The translations under genes were made by a program, and so were the position numbers. 64,000 nucleotides of DNA from Corynebacterium gallinarum (GTDB taxonomy: Bacteria > Actinomycetota > Actinomycetes > Mycobacteriales > Mycobacteriaceae), in the NCBI RefSeq assembly GCF_014837045.1, contig NZ_JACSPR010000001.1, positions 432,134 through 496,133 on the forward strand, written 5' to 3'. Below are positions 56,601 through 62,948 of the stretch, one piece after another (position 1 is the stretch's first letter; the number at the start of each line of letters is the position of its first letter). Below the pieces are notes generated by a model. The model ran no database searches. It had not been told where the DNA came from and saw only the letters and a program-made list of their open reading frames with translations.

Positions 56601-57067
56601 TCCTCGTCCTCGGATGGGTCCACAGCGTCGGTGTCAGGAGTGGTCTGTTCCGGGGTGTCCTCTGGAGAGTCCTCCGAGGTGTCCTCCACCGCGTCGGCGA
56701 GTTCGCGTTCGACCTTCTCCTCGATCTGCTGGATCTCATTGGCCACGTTCTTCTCCACGCGGCGACGGATCTTCTCCACCGGTTCCACATCCGGGACGAC
56801 CTCGGCCGGGGCCTCCTCCACCGGCTTGGCCAGCAGATCGAGGAGACGGGTGGCCTCCTCACGGCTCAGGGTCGACTGGGCGACCTTGACCAGACCGATG
56901 GAATCCAGTGCCACCACCAGGTCCTTGGAGGTCAGGCCGAGCTGTTTGGCCAGCTGGTGAACACGGGTCTTCTCCCCCAACTGCGAACGGTCAAAATCCG
57001 CGGCCAGCACGGCCGAGGGGGACACGTCCGTGTCATGTGCAGTTGCGGATGCCTTCTTCTTTGCCAA
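53687..57067 (-). CDS. rne: Ribonuclease E/G with N-terminal IF2_N-like domain
   Basis: Endoribonuclease of 1126 aa for rRNA and mRNA processing. Residues 25-80 (RVHQLAKQLGLTSKDLVVAL) resemble the IF-2 N-terminal helical domain. Residues 100-127 and 157-184 are an exact 28-residue duplication. The catalytic part (about 330-800) has the S1 domain (GNIYLGRVQNVLPSMEAAF), metal-binding MTVIDVNTG and VVDFIDM, and the Zn-link CEHCAGRG. The C-terminal 300 residues are disordered with Arg-rich patches, a likely protein/RNA scaffold. The start is TTG 57067, chosen because AGGAG lies six bases upstream. Confidence 0.94.
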   Translation of the reverse strand: MAKKKASATAHDTDVSPSAVLAADFDRSQLGEKTRVHQLAKQLGLTSKDLVVALDSIGLVKVAQSTLSREEATRLLDLLAKPVEEAPAEVVPDVEPVEKIRRRVEKNVANEIQQIEEKVERELADAVEDTSEDSPEDTPEQTTPDTDAVDPSEDEEIRRRVEKNVANEIQQIEEKVERELADAVAQAQDEQHSDEPVDLVAAAQAEAYAELLEDIIPEITPPPAEAPVYAPIFVAPAMIPTEDLNDTDDPDAQERVARKRRGRRGTGRGKGTGPASGSDAEAVQHDVEDEASTSTVDTPDTEVVDEPVGIKGSTRLEAQRRRRTEMREEGRNKKRHVVSTREFIERRESTERRMIVRERQRTDGTGLVTQVGVLEDDLLVEQFVTSDSQSSMVGNIYLGRVQNVLPSMEAAFIDIGKGRNGVLYAGEVDWKAAGLGGRGRRIEQALKSGQKVLVQVSKDPVGHKGARLTTQISLAGRYLVYVPGGRSAGISRKLPGPERKRLKEILGRVVPPQGGTIIRTAAEGVSEENIAADVNRLHTLWEQIQERTKQEKKSRNTRPVTMYEEPDMLVKVIRDLFNEDFTSLIVDGDRAWNTVRAYIQSVAPDLVSRVEHFDRADYNGKDAFEAFGLNTQLEEAMSRKVNLPSGGSLVIDKTEAMTVIDVNTGRYTGKGVGNLEETVTLNNIEAAEEIVRQMRLRDIGGMIVVDFIDMVLPENRDLVLRRLTEALENDRTRHQVSEVTSLGLVQMTRKRIGAGLLETFSSECEHCAGRGLVIHEDPVDRVEERVEAKAEERSRRHKNQQEDSRPQEPVRDPAQHPMVVAMQDLVDDEDHDLDKEFEDLAASVIITDDAEDTEPEITADEVVSTVEPEEGPRRRARRRRGRQQETPAETTADDIAAIAAAAVDIANAEDPDEPSGSDYVSEAASEGSSYEQALAEFEANPRRRRATRGNSRSDHAPKPEDFKSEPARREVEPIPVEEVEAAEEKPRRRDRGRGRSQRPAPVVETTVEAAVEEAPEESPRRNRPSEVAASAPSRPGRGRRRAVRRSSGHIETLDDATPTPITPAPAEKAGDGEREASPSEGRRRRRRAVRVSGEALSQPNAEKQPEPAAPTSGGRRRRGTRKPQRG
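56516..56599. repeat. 84-bp internal duplication in rne, copy 2
   Basis: Nearly identical to 56687-56770 (about one base differs across the aligned stretch), encoding residues 157-184 of RNase E. Confidence 0.9.
56687..56770. repeat. 84-bp internal duplication in rne, copy 1
   Basis: Encodes residues 100-127 (IRRRVEKNVANEIQQIEEKV and following), identical in protein to copy 2 and 171 bp from it. Predicted charged coiled coil. Confidence 0.9.
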
Positions 57068-57299
57068 GGCGGACTCCTATTTTCTTATCATTTGATCGCA
57101 CTCGCTGAACCCGGGCGCTGGCAGGTGACCCGGTCATCCAACCGGTCTTCCACTGCCGCCGCCGCACAGGTGGTGGCGCGATCCTCGACGTCTATGTGCA
57201 GGTTTTCAAAAATATTCGGGCGGTTCTCTAACAACCCTGTGAACCATTGTTCCACATTCGCGGGTTGAGGCTTGTATCCCGCCACGTACAATCCCGGCC

Positions 57300-58031
57300 A
57301 TGGGTGAAATTGAACGGCGTGCGGGGGCGGGACCACCCGATTTCTGGAAATTCATCCCCATGGCGGTCCTGTTGGGCAGCGGCAGGATCTTCCTGGATGT
57401 TGAACCGTGGGTGGCTGTGCCACTGTTCATACTCGGCGCCCTGGCCGCCTTCCTCCCCTTTCCGCCGGGGAACACCACCCGGGATGTCGACGGGTGGAAG
57501 ATCCACACCACCGAGGGGGATAAACGCCGTGCCCTGGTTTCTGTGGCCGCCCCAGCCACCGTGATGGCCATCGACATCCTCGGGGGCGATTCCCTCCTCG
57601 GCCTTCCCCCTGAGTGGTCCACCATGATCTACGGTGTGGCTTTCGGATCTGCTGTCACCTACGGATTCTCACGGCAGGCCATGCTGCCCCACCGGAGGAA
57701 GAGGGAGCTCATCCAGCAGATCGTCGAGAATGCCTCCCTCGATGAGGTGACCACCTCCGATCTGGAGGCCCTCGATCAACCGGGGGCGCGGACACTGGCC
57801 AGGGGCCTGCTCGCCCACGGTGCCATCGATGGCACACGGGTGATGGCCCGTCAGCTCGCCAGGGTCCTGGACTGGAGCGTGGAACAGGTCCATGCCACCG
57901 CCCGACCCCTGGACCAGCGGGGCATCATCAGCCGGTCTGCCATCATGTCGGGTGGGGATCCGGCGAAGGTCTACGTGGAACTCACCGAGAAGGGCGTGGT
58001 CCTGCTGCGGGAACTCCACCAGGGACGGTAG
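57300..58031 (+). CDS. Membrane-tethered winged-helix protein (putative regulator)
   Basis: Protein of 243 aa. The N-terminal half has three to four hydrophobic segments (FIPMAVLLGSGRIF; VAVPLFILGALAAFLPF; VSVAAPATVMAIDIL; MIYGVAFGSAVTYGF). The C-terminal half looks like a MarR-type winged helix: LARVLDWSVEQVHATARPLDQRGIISRS, then a wing GGDPAKVYVELTEKGVVLLREL. This layout suggests a membrane-bound DNA-binding regulator or sensor. It lies 74 bp upstream of the pirin gene and may control it. ATG 57300. The family name is not known to me. Confidence 0.7.
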   Translation: MGEIERRAGAGPPDFWKFIPMAVLLGSGRIFLDVEPWVAVPLFILGALAAFLPFPPGNTTRDVDGWKIHTTEGDKRRALVSVAAPATVMAIDILGGDSLLGLPPEWSTMIYGVAFGSAVTYGFSRQAMLPHRRKRELIQQIVENASLDEVTTSDLEALDQPGARTLARGLLAHGAIDGTRVMARQLARVLDWSVEQVHATARPLDQRGIISRSAIMSGGDPAKVYVELTEKGVVLLRELHQGR

Positions 58032-58105
58032 TTTGTAGATACATCAACAAGTTTGGTGTTTATACTGGTGTCACACATCAGCCCGTGAGCCCAGGAGCTA
58101 CACCC

Positions 58106-59149
58106 ATGTCGAATCTTGACCCCAATCCCCCTGAGTACGACCTACCCAGTGATCAGCCCGGCACGCCGATGAATCCGCAGTGCGAGGGCGGTGCCGACGT
58201 CGAGATCATCACCGCCCGTGAGGTACCGCTCGGTGGACCACGTGCCATGACCGTCTACCGCACCCTCCCCCAGCGTCAGCGCAGCCTCATCGGGGCCTTC
58301 TGCTTCGTGGACCACTACGGCCCGGATGATGTCTCGGTCACCGGCGGCATGGATGTACCTCCCCATCCCCACACCGGGCTGCAGACCGTCACCTGGCTCT
58401 TCGAGGGCGAGGTCACCCACCACGATTCCGGTGACAACCACGCGGTGGTGGTCCCAGGCGAGGTCAACCTCATGACCGCCGGTGCCGGCATCTGCCACTC
58501 GGAGGTCTCCGCCACCCCGGTCACCACCCTGCACGGCGTGCAACTGTGGACCGTCCTGCCGGATAAAGACCGCAACGGCCCACGCCGCTTCGACCACTAT
58601 GAGCCTGAGCAGATCAGCGTGGAGGGCGGGCGCGCACGCGTCTTCCTGGGCGAGCTGCTGGGTCAGTCCTCCCCGGTGTCCACCTTCACCCCGCTGGTGG
58701 CCGCCGAGCTGCGCGTCAACCCCGGCGAGACCATGACCCTTGAGGTCAACCCGGACCATGAGCACGGTCTGCTGGTGGATTCCGGTGACATCCAGCTCGA
58801 GGGCGTCACCGTCGCACCCCGTGAACTCGCCTACACCGGCACCGGGGAGACCACCTTGCGCCTCCGCAACACCGGTGACACTCAGGCGCTGCTGATCCTC
58901 ATCGGTGGTGAACCCTTCACCGAGGACATCGTCATGTGGTGGAACTTCATCGGACGCGACCATGCGGAGATCGAGAAGTTCCGCGAGCAGTGGGAGGCCC
59001 ATGACGAACGCTTCGGCGTGACCCGTGGTTATATCGGCCATGACCCCGACGGCCTGTACCGGCTACCGGCACCAAAGCTGCCGAACTCGGTGATCAAGCC
59101 GAGGGTGAATCCAGAACCAACCGCACGACCAGATTTGAGGATTGATTAA
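58106..59149 (+). CDS. Pirin family protein
   Basis: Bicupin metalloprotein of 347 aa. The N-terminal cupin has the pirin metal site in DVPPHPHTGLQTVTWLFEGEVTHHDS (paired His-x-His and later His) and AGAGICHSE; the C-terminal cupin contains VNPDHEHGLLVDSGDIQLEG and ends GGEPFTEDIVMWWNFIG. Bacterial pirins include quercetinase-like dioxygenases and redox-responsive proteins. ATG 58106 is preceded by AGGAG with an eight-base spacer; an in-frame GTG at 58085 overlaps no ribosome site. It runs directly into the AhpD-like gene. Confidence 0.9.
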   Translation: MSNLDPNPPEYDLPSDQPGTPMNPQCEGGADVEIITAREVPLGGPRAMTVYRTLPQRQRSLIGAFCFVDHYGPDDVSVTGGMDVPPHPHTGLQTVTWLFEGEVTHHDSGDNHAVVVPGEVNLMTAGAGICHSEVSATPVTTLHGVQLWTVLPDKDRNGPRRFDHYEPEQISVEGGRARVFLGELLGQSSPVSTFTPLVAAELRVNPGETMTLEVNPDHEHGLLVDSGDIQLEGVTVAPRELAYTGTGETTLRLRNTGDTQALLILIGGEPFTEDIVMWWNFIGRDHAEIEKFREQWEAHDERFGVTRGYIGHDPDGLYRLPAPKLPNSVIKPRVNPEPTARPDLRID

Positions 59150-59602
59150 ATGCGTACCGTCCGTGGACCCTACATCGACAAGTTCTTCCCCGAACCCTAT
59201 AAACAGCTCAACGAGGTCAACAAGACCCTGCGTAAGATCTACCCCGAGGTGGACCTGCCGGAATCCCTGATCGAACTGGTCAGTGTCCGGGTCTCCCAGA
59301 TCAACGGCTGCGGCACCTGCCTGAGCATCCACGTTCCCGCGGCCCGGCGCGCCGGTGTCCCGGAGAAGAAGATCGACGCCCTGCCGGCCTGGCGCATGGT
59401 CGAGGATTACACCGCCGAGGAACGGGCCGCTCTGCAGCTCGCGGAATCGCTCACCGTGCTGGACCGCCATGAGGGCCACCTGGCCGCGCGGACCGCGTGC
59501 AGCATGTTCGCCGAGGAGCAGGTCGCCGCCCTGGAGTGGGCGATCATCATGATCAACGCCTATAACAGGATCTCGATCGCCAGTGGCCACCCGCTGCTGT
59601 AG
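59150..59602 (+). CDS. AhpD-like carboxymuconolactone decarboxylase family protein
   Basis: Helical protein of 150 aa with the redox motif CGTCLSIH (Cys-x-x-Cys and His three residues on) in VRVSQINGCGTCLSIHVP, as in alkylhydroperoxidase AhpD. A second conserved region is LAWRMVEDYTAEERAAL-like (residues 80-98). The ATG immediately follows the TAA of the pirin gene, so both are made from one message; a joint role in oxidative or electrophile stress is plausible. Confidence 0.88.
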   Translation: MRTVRGPYIDKFFPEPYKQLNEVNKTLRKIYPEVDLPESLIELVSVRVSQINGCGTCLSIHVPAARRAGVPEKKIDALPAWRMVEDYTAEERAALQLAESLTVLDRHEGHLAARTACSMFAEEQVAALEWAIIMINAYNRISIASGHPLL

Positions 59603-59616
59603 CCTGCGGTAACCTG

Positions 59617-59627
59617 CGTCGACAAGC
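59617..59627 (+). repeat. Dispersed 11-mer CGTCGACAAGC, intergenic copy
   Basis: Copy of CGTCGAYAAGC between the AhpD-like stop (14 bases) and the terminator. Confidence 0.8.
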
Positions 59628-59630
59628 AAA

Positions 59631-59660
59631 AAAGGCACCCACCGGTCGGTGGGTGCCTTT
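59631..59660. terminator. Bidirectional terminator between AhpD-like gene and ndk
   Basis: Perfect palindrome AAAGGCACCCACCG - GT - CGGTGGGTGCCTTT. A-runs and T-runs on both sides allow termination of both convergent transcripts. Confidence 0.9.
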
Positions 59661-59671
59661 GACGTTGATTC

Positions 59672-60082
59672 CTAGAGGTTCGGGAACCAGATGGAGATCT
59701 CGCGCTCAGCGGACTCCGGGGAGTCGGAACCGTGGACGACGTTCTCGCCGACGGTCAGGGCGAAGTCGCCGCGGATGGTGCCCGGGGTGGCCTTGGACAC
59801 TGGGTCGGTGCCACCGGCGAGCTGGCGCCATGCGTCGATGGCGCGCTCGCCCTCGACGATGCCGGCGATCAGCGGTGCGGAGGTGATGAACTCGACGAGC
59901 TCACCGAAGAACGGCTTGTCAGCGTGCTCCTCGTAGTGCTTCTCTGCGGTCTCGCGGTCAGCGACGCGGAGGTCAAGCGCGGCAAGCTTGAGGCCCTTGC
60001 GCTCGATGCGTGCGATGATTTCGCCGACGTGGCCGTTGGTGACGCCGTCTGGCTTGATGAGGATGAGAGTACGTTCAGTCAT
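59672..60082 (-). CDS. ndk: Nucleoside diphosphate kinase
   Basis: Phosphate-transfer enzyme that balances NTP pools, 136 aa. Starts [20 protein letters not shown] at ATG 60082 and carries the phosphohistidine motif [16 protein letters not shown]. The frame extends to 60130 but the family start is clear. Part of the actinobacterial valS-folC-DUF4233-ndk cluster, here with two extra genes inserted. Confidence 0.97.
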   Translation of the reverse strand: MTERTLILIKPDGVTNGHVGEIIARIERKGLKLAALDLRVADRETAEKHYEEHADKPFFGELVEFITSAPLIAGIVEGERAIDAWRQLAGGTDPVSKATPGTIRGDFALTVGENVVHGSDSPESAEREISIWFPNL

Positions 60083-60140
60083 GCTCGCAGAGTCTACAGA
60101 ACGACCCCGGTCCTGTCGCAACGAGGTCACCGAATGTGAT

Positions 60141-60461
60141 CTAGAGCTTACGAACAGCCTCGGCGACGGCCTCCGCGGATGCTCCCCTGCTCCACAGCTG
60201 TGCCTGACGGATGGCTGAACCCTCTTGCCCCTGGCTCTTTAATTCCTGGATCTTTTTCACCTGGTCCGCGGTGAACACCACCGGCTGGTCCACGGTCAGC
60301 CCGGCGGCGCGGGTGCGCATGCCCACCACCAGGGCGATGGCCGCGACGATGATGGACAGGATCGGCACGATCACCGGGGACCCTGCGAACCTGGTGATCA
60401 ACGCGACCACGCAGAACAGTGCCGCCACCGAGAAAGCCAGATTGGTCATGGGGTTTTTCAT
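60141..60461 (-). CDS. Small membrane protein, hypothetical
   Basis: Protein of 106 aa with two transmembrane helices ([37 protein letters not shown]), then a cytosolic C-terminal helix-turn-helix-like tail ([20 protein letters not shown]... AVAEAVRKL) reminiscent of SHOCT-type oligomerisation motifs. ATG 60461 ([12 protein letters not shown]) is chosen since the upstream residues are polar and lack a binding site; ATG 60449 is an alternative. It lies divergent to the GNAT gene and upstream of ndk. Confidence 0.7.
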   Translation of the reverse strand: MKNPMTNLAFSVAALFCVVALITRFAGSPVIVPILSIIVAAIALVVGMRTRAAGLTVDQPVVFTADQVKKIQELKSQGQEGSAIRQAQLWSRGASAEAVAEAVRKL

Positions 60462-60537
60462 ACCCAGCACGTTACGGCGGGCCGGGAAACTTTTCCATAC
60501 AGTGGGACCCATCACATCACTAAAGGAGGACAAGAAT

Positions 60538-60888
60538 ATGACTCTGGTTGATAAGCAGGACAACGAGGTCCGGGTCAAGAGGAACGAGGCGGACAGCCGC
60601 TACGAGATCACCTACGCCGACAGCGACGAGGTGGTCGGTTTCGCCGACTACGTGATCAATGACAATGACCGCATCTTCTACCACACCAAGGTGGACGAGG
60701 ACTACGGCGGACGGGGCCTGGCGTCCATCCTCATCCGTGAGGCCATCGAGGACACCTTCCCCACCGGCCAGGTCGTGGTCGGTGTGTGCCCGTTCGTCAG
60801 CGGATATGTGGAAAAGAACGGCTACGACGGTGGCTACCGCGCCGGCACCCCGGAGGACGAGGCCTTCGTCAAGGAGATGCAGCGCTAA
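60538..60888 (+). CDS. GNAT-family N-acetyltransferase (YjdJ-like)
   Basis: Short acetyltransferase-fold protein of 116 aa starting MTLVDKQDNEVRVKRNEADS; ATG 60538 has AAGGAGG eight bases upstream. The acetyl-CoA-binding signature is KVDEDYGGRGLASILIREAIED, followed by CPFVSGYVEKNG, matching the small YjdJ/NATD1 group. The acceptor substrate is unknown. A strong terminator follows. Confidence 0.85.
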   Translation: MTLVDKQDNEVRVKRNEADSRYEITYADSDEVVGFADYVINDNDRIFYHTKVDEDYGGRGLASILIREAIEDTFPTGQVVVGVCPFVSGYVEKNGYDGGYRAGTPEDEAFVKEMQR

Positions 60889-60910
60889 CCACGGCGCTAA
60901 CAGTAATGAC

Positions 60911-60947
60911 ACAACCCCGGCGCACCGAAGTGGGGCGCCGGGGTTGT
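60911..60947 (+). terminator. Terminator after the GNAT gene
   Basis: Thirteen-bp perfect stem ACAACCCCGGCGC (60911-60923) / GCGCCGGGGTTGT (60935-60947); 22 bases after the stop. Confidence 0.8.
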
Positions 60948-60948
60948 T

Positions 60949-60959
60949 CGTCGACAAGC
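60949..60959 (+). repeat. Dispersed 11-mer CGTCGACAAGC, intergenic copy
   Basis: Copy of CGTCGAYAAGC one base after the GNAT terminator stem and 28 bases beyond the DUF4233 gene stop on the other strand. Confidence 0.8.
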
Positions 60960-60987
60960 AGCAGTCAAGCAGCAGCAAAGCAGCGTT

Positions 60988-61431
60988 CTAGGTGTGCTGC
61001 GTCGGCAGCAGACCGCGGCGCATGCGCTCGATCATGTTCTTGCGCAGGTAGAGCAGATACGCCCACACCAGGATGAAGATGAAGGCCACGATACCCATGG
61101 AATAGTGGATGAACACACCGGCCAGGGCGAACACCTGGAGGGCGATGTTCAGGGGGATCGACCAGCTGAACCGCTGGAGGAACGCCGCCACGAACATGGC
61201 CACCGCCACGGCGGTGACGTACACCCAGTTGAAGGTGGTCCAGTAGGCGCCACCATCCACACGCAGGATCACGGTGAGCACCAGCGCGATGGTGATGGAC
61301 TCCATGACCAGGGTGCCGGCCATCACCCCGCGGATGCCCTTCATGGGATCCTTCGCCGGTTCATGGCCCGGGCCGAGGGGTCCGTACTCTACAGTCTTGC
61401 CACGGTCCCGGTGCTCATCGCGGGGGCTCAT
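60988..61431 (-). CDS. DUF4233 family membrane protein
   Basis: Protein of 147 aa with four transmembrane helices after a 30-residue charged N-terminus. Characteristic pieces are DPMKGIRGVMAGTLVMESITIALVL and WSIPLNIALQVFALAGVFIHYSMG; the C-terminus is basic (YLRKNMIERMRRG). Function is unknown, but the gene is almost always between folC and ndk in actinobacteria. ATG 61431 overlaps the folC stop by four bases (ATGA). Confidence 0.9.
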   Translation of the reverse strand: MSPRDEHRDRGKTVEYGPLGPGHEPAKDPMKGIRGVMAGTLVMESITIALVLTVILRVDGGAYWTTFNWVYVTAVAVAMFVAAFLQRFSWSIPLNIALQVFALAGVFIHYSMGIVAFIFILVWAYLLYLRKNMIERMRRGLLPTQHT

Positions 61432-62948
61432 GCAGGTTCCTTTCCGAACAGGGTGCGGGCATCACCGGCGGTGACGATGGATCCGGTGATCACCACTCCG
61501 GAACCGGACTGGACATCGGTGTCCTCGGCCAGTTCGATCGCCAGTTCCACCGCACCCGGCAGGGTGTCAGCAACATGCACACGTTCATCACCGTAGATCT
61601 CGCGGGCGTACTCGGCCAGCTCATAGGCATCCAATGCACGATCCGAGGTGGTCTGGGTGCACACCACCTCATGCAGATACGGCTCGAGGCTCTCCAGGAT
61701 GCCACGGGCGTCCTTGTCCCCCAGCACACCGATGACACCGATGAGACGGCGGAAATCGAAGTCCCGGTCCAGGGCCGCACCCAGGGCCGCGGCACCGTGC
61801 GGGTTGTGGGCGGCGTCGATGAACACGGTCGGGGCGGAACGCAGACGCTCCAGACGACCCGGTGACTCCACCTGGGCGAACCCCTGGCGGACGGTGTCGA
61901 TATCAAGCGGGCGGTCCGCGGAGGCACCGAAGAACGCCTCCACGGCGGCCAGTGCGGTTGCGGCGTTGTCGGCCTGGTGGGCACCGGACAGCGGCAGGAA
62001 GATATCGGTGTACTCACCACCCAGACCGCGCAGGATCAGCTGTTGGCCACCAACAGCGATGGTGGATTCCACCACACCGAACTCCATGCCCAGGCGAGCC
62101 ACGGCGGAACCGGTTTCGGCGGCCTGCTCCAGGATGACCCGCATGGCCTCCGGGTCCTGTTTGCCCACGATGACCACATTCTCCTCCGGGGCGTTAACAT
62201 CATCGCTGGCCGGGCGGGCCTTGATGATGCCGGCCTTCTCCCCGGCGATCTCGGCGATGGTGTTGCCGAGGCGGTCGGTGTGGTCCATGCCCACCGGGGT
62301 GATCACTGCGACCTGCGCGTTGATCACGTTGGTGGCATCCCAGCGACCACCCAGGCCGACCTCGATGACACCGATATCCACCGGTGCATCCGCGAAGGCG
62401 GCATAGGCCAGGGTGATCAGGGTCTCGAACTTGCTCATCCGCGGGCCACCCTCGGAGAGGGAATGCGCGTCGGCCATCTCGAGGTACGGCTTGACCTCGT
62501 TGTAGATGCGCACGAAGTCACGGGGGTGGATCGGACGGCCGTCGATCGCGATGCGTTCGGTGATCAGCTGCAGGTGCGGGCTGGTCGTCCGGCCGGTGCG
62601 CCGGTGGAAGGCACGCAGCAGCGACTCCACCATGCGGGTGGTGGAGGTCTTGCCGTTGGTGCCCGCAATGTGGATGGCGGCGAACGTGTCCTGTGGCTTG
62701 CCCATCAGGTCCATGACATAGGACATGCGCCTGAAGGTGGGGTCGATCTTGGTTTCCTGCCAGCGCTCATCGAGTTCCGCCTCAACGATCGCCAGCTCGG
62801 CCAGTTCCTCCGGGGTGATCTCCAGGGGTGCGGGGTTCTGCCGTTCCTCGTCGAGGTCGCCTGTGAGATCCAACGGCAGGGACAGCCCTGCCTCATTGAG
62901 CGTCACGTCGCCGAATTCGCCGTATTCACGCTCATCTTGTGTTGCCAC
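61428..62948 (-). CDS. folC: Folylpolyglutamate synthase / dihydrofolate synthase
   Basis: Mur-ligase-family enzyme of 506 aa that adds glutamate to (dihydro)folate or dihydropteroate. ATP-binding motif IHIAGTNGKTSTTRMVES, the folate region GRTTSPHLQLITERI, DIGVIEVGLGGRWDATNV and the C-terminal-domain VFIDAAHNPHGAAALG are intact. An acidic N-terminal extension of about 45 residues precedes the core. GTG 62948 shares one base with the valS stop (TAGTG), so translation is coupled. Confidence 0.94.
   Translation of the reverse strand: MATQDEREYGEFGDVTLNEAGLSLPLDLTGDLDEERQNPAPLEITPEELAELAIVEAELDERWQETKIDPTFRRMSYVMDLMGKPQDTFAAIHIAGTNGKTSTTRMVESLLRAFHRRTGRTTSPHLQLITERIAIDGRPIHPRDFVRIYNEVKPYLEMADAHSLSEGGPRMSKFETLITLAYAAFADAPVDIGVIEVGLGGRWDATNVINAQVAVITPVGMDHTDRLGNTIAEIAGEKAGIIKARPASDDVNAPEENVVIVGKQDPEAMRVILEQAAETGSAVARLGMEFGVVESTIAVGGQQLILRGLGGEYTDIFLPLSGAHQADNAATALAAVEAFFGASADRPLDIDTVRQGFAQVESPGRLERLRSAPTVFIDAAHNPHGAAALGAALDRDFDFRRLIGVIGVLGDKDARGILESLEPYLHEVVCTQTTSDRALDAYELAEYAREIYGDERVHVADTLPGAVELAIELAEDTDVQSGSGVVITGSIVTAGDARTLFGKEPA

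Noticed and set aside
1780..60959. FtsK-orienting (KOPS-like) role for the 11-mer
   Set aside because: Such sites are strongly strand-biased within a replichore, whereas here the split is 14 to 7; not excluded but not favoured.
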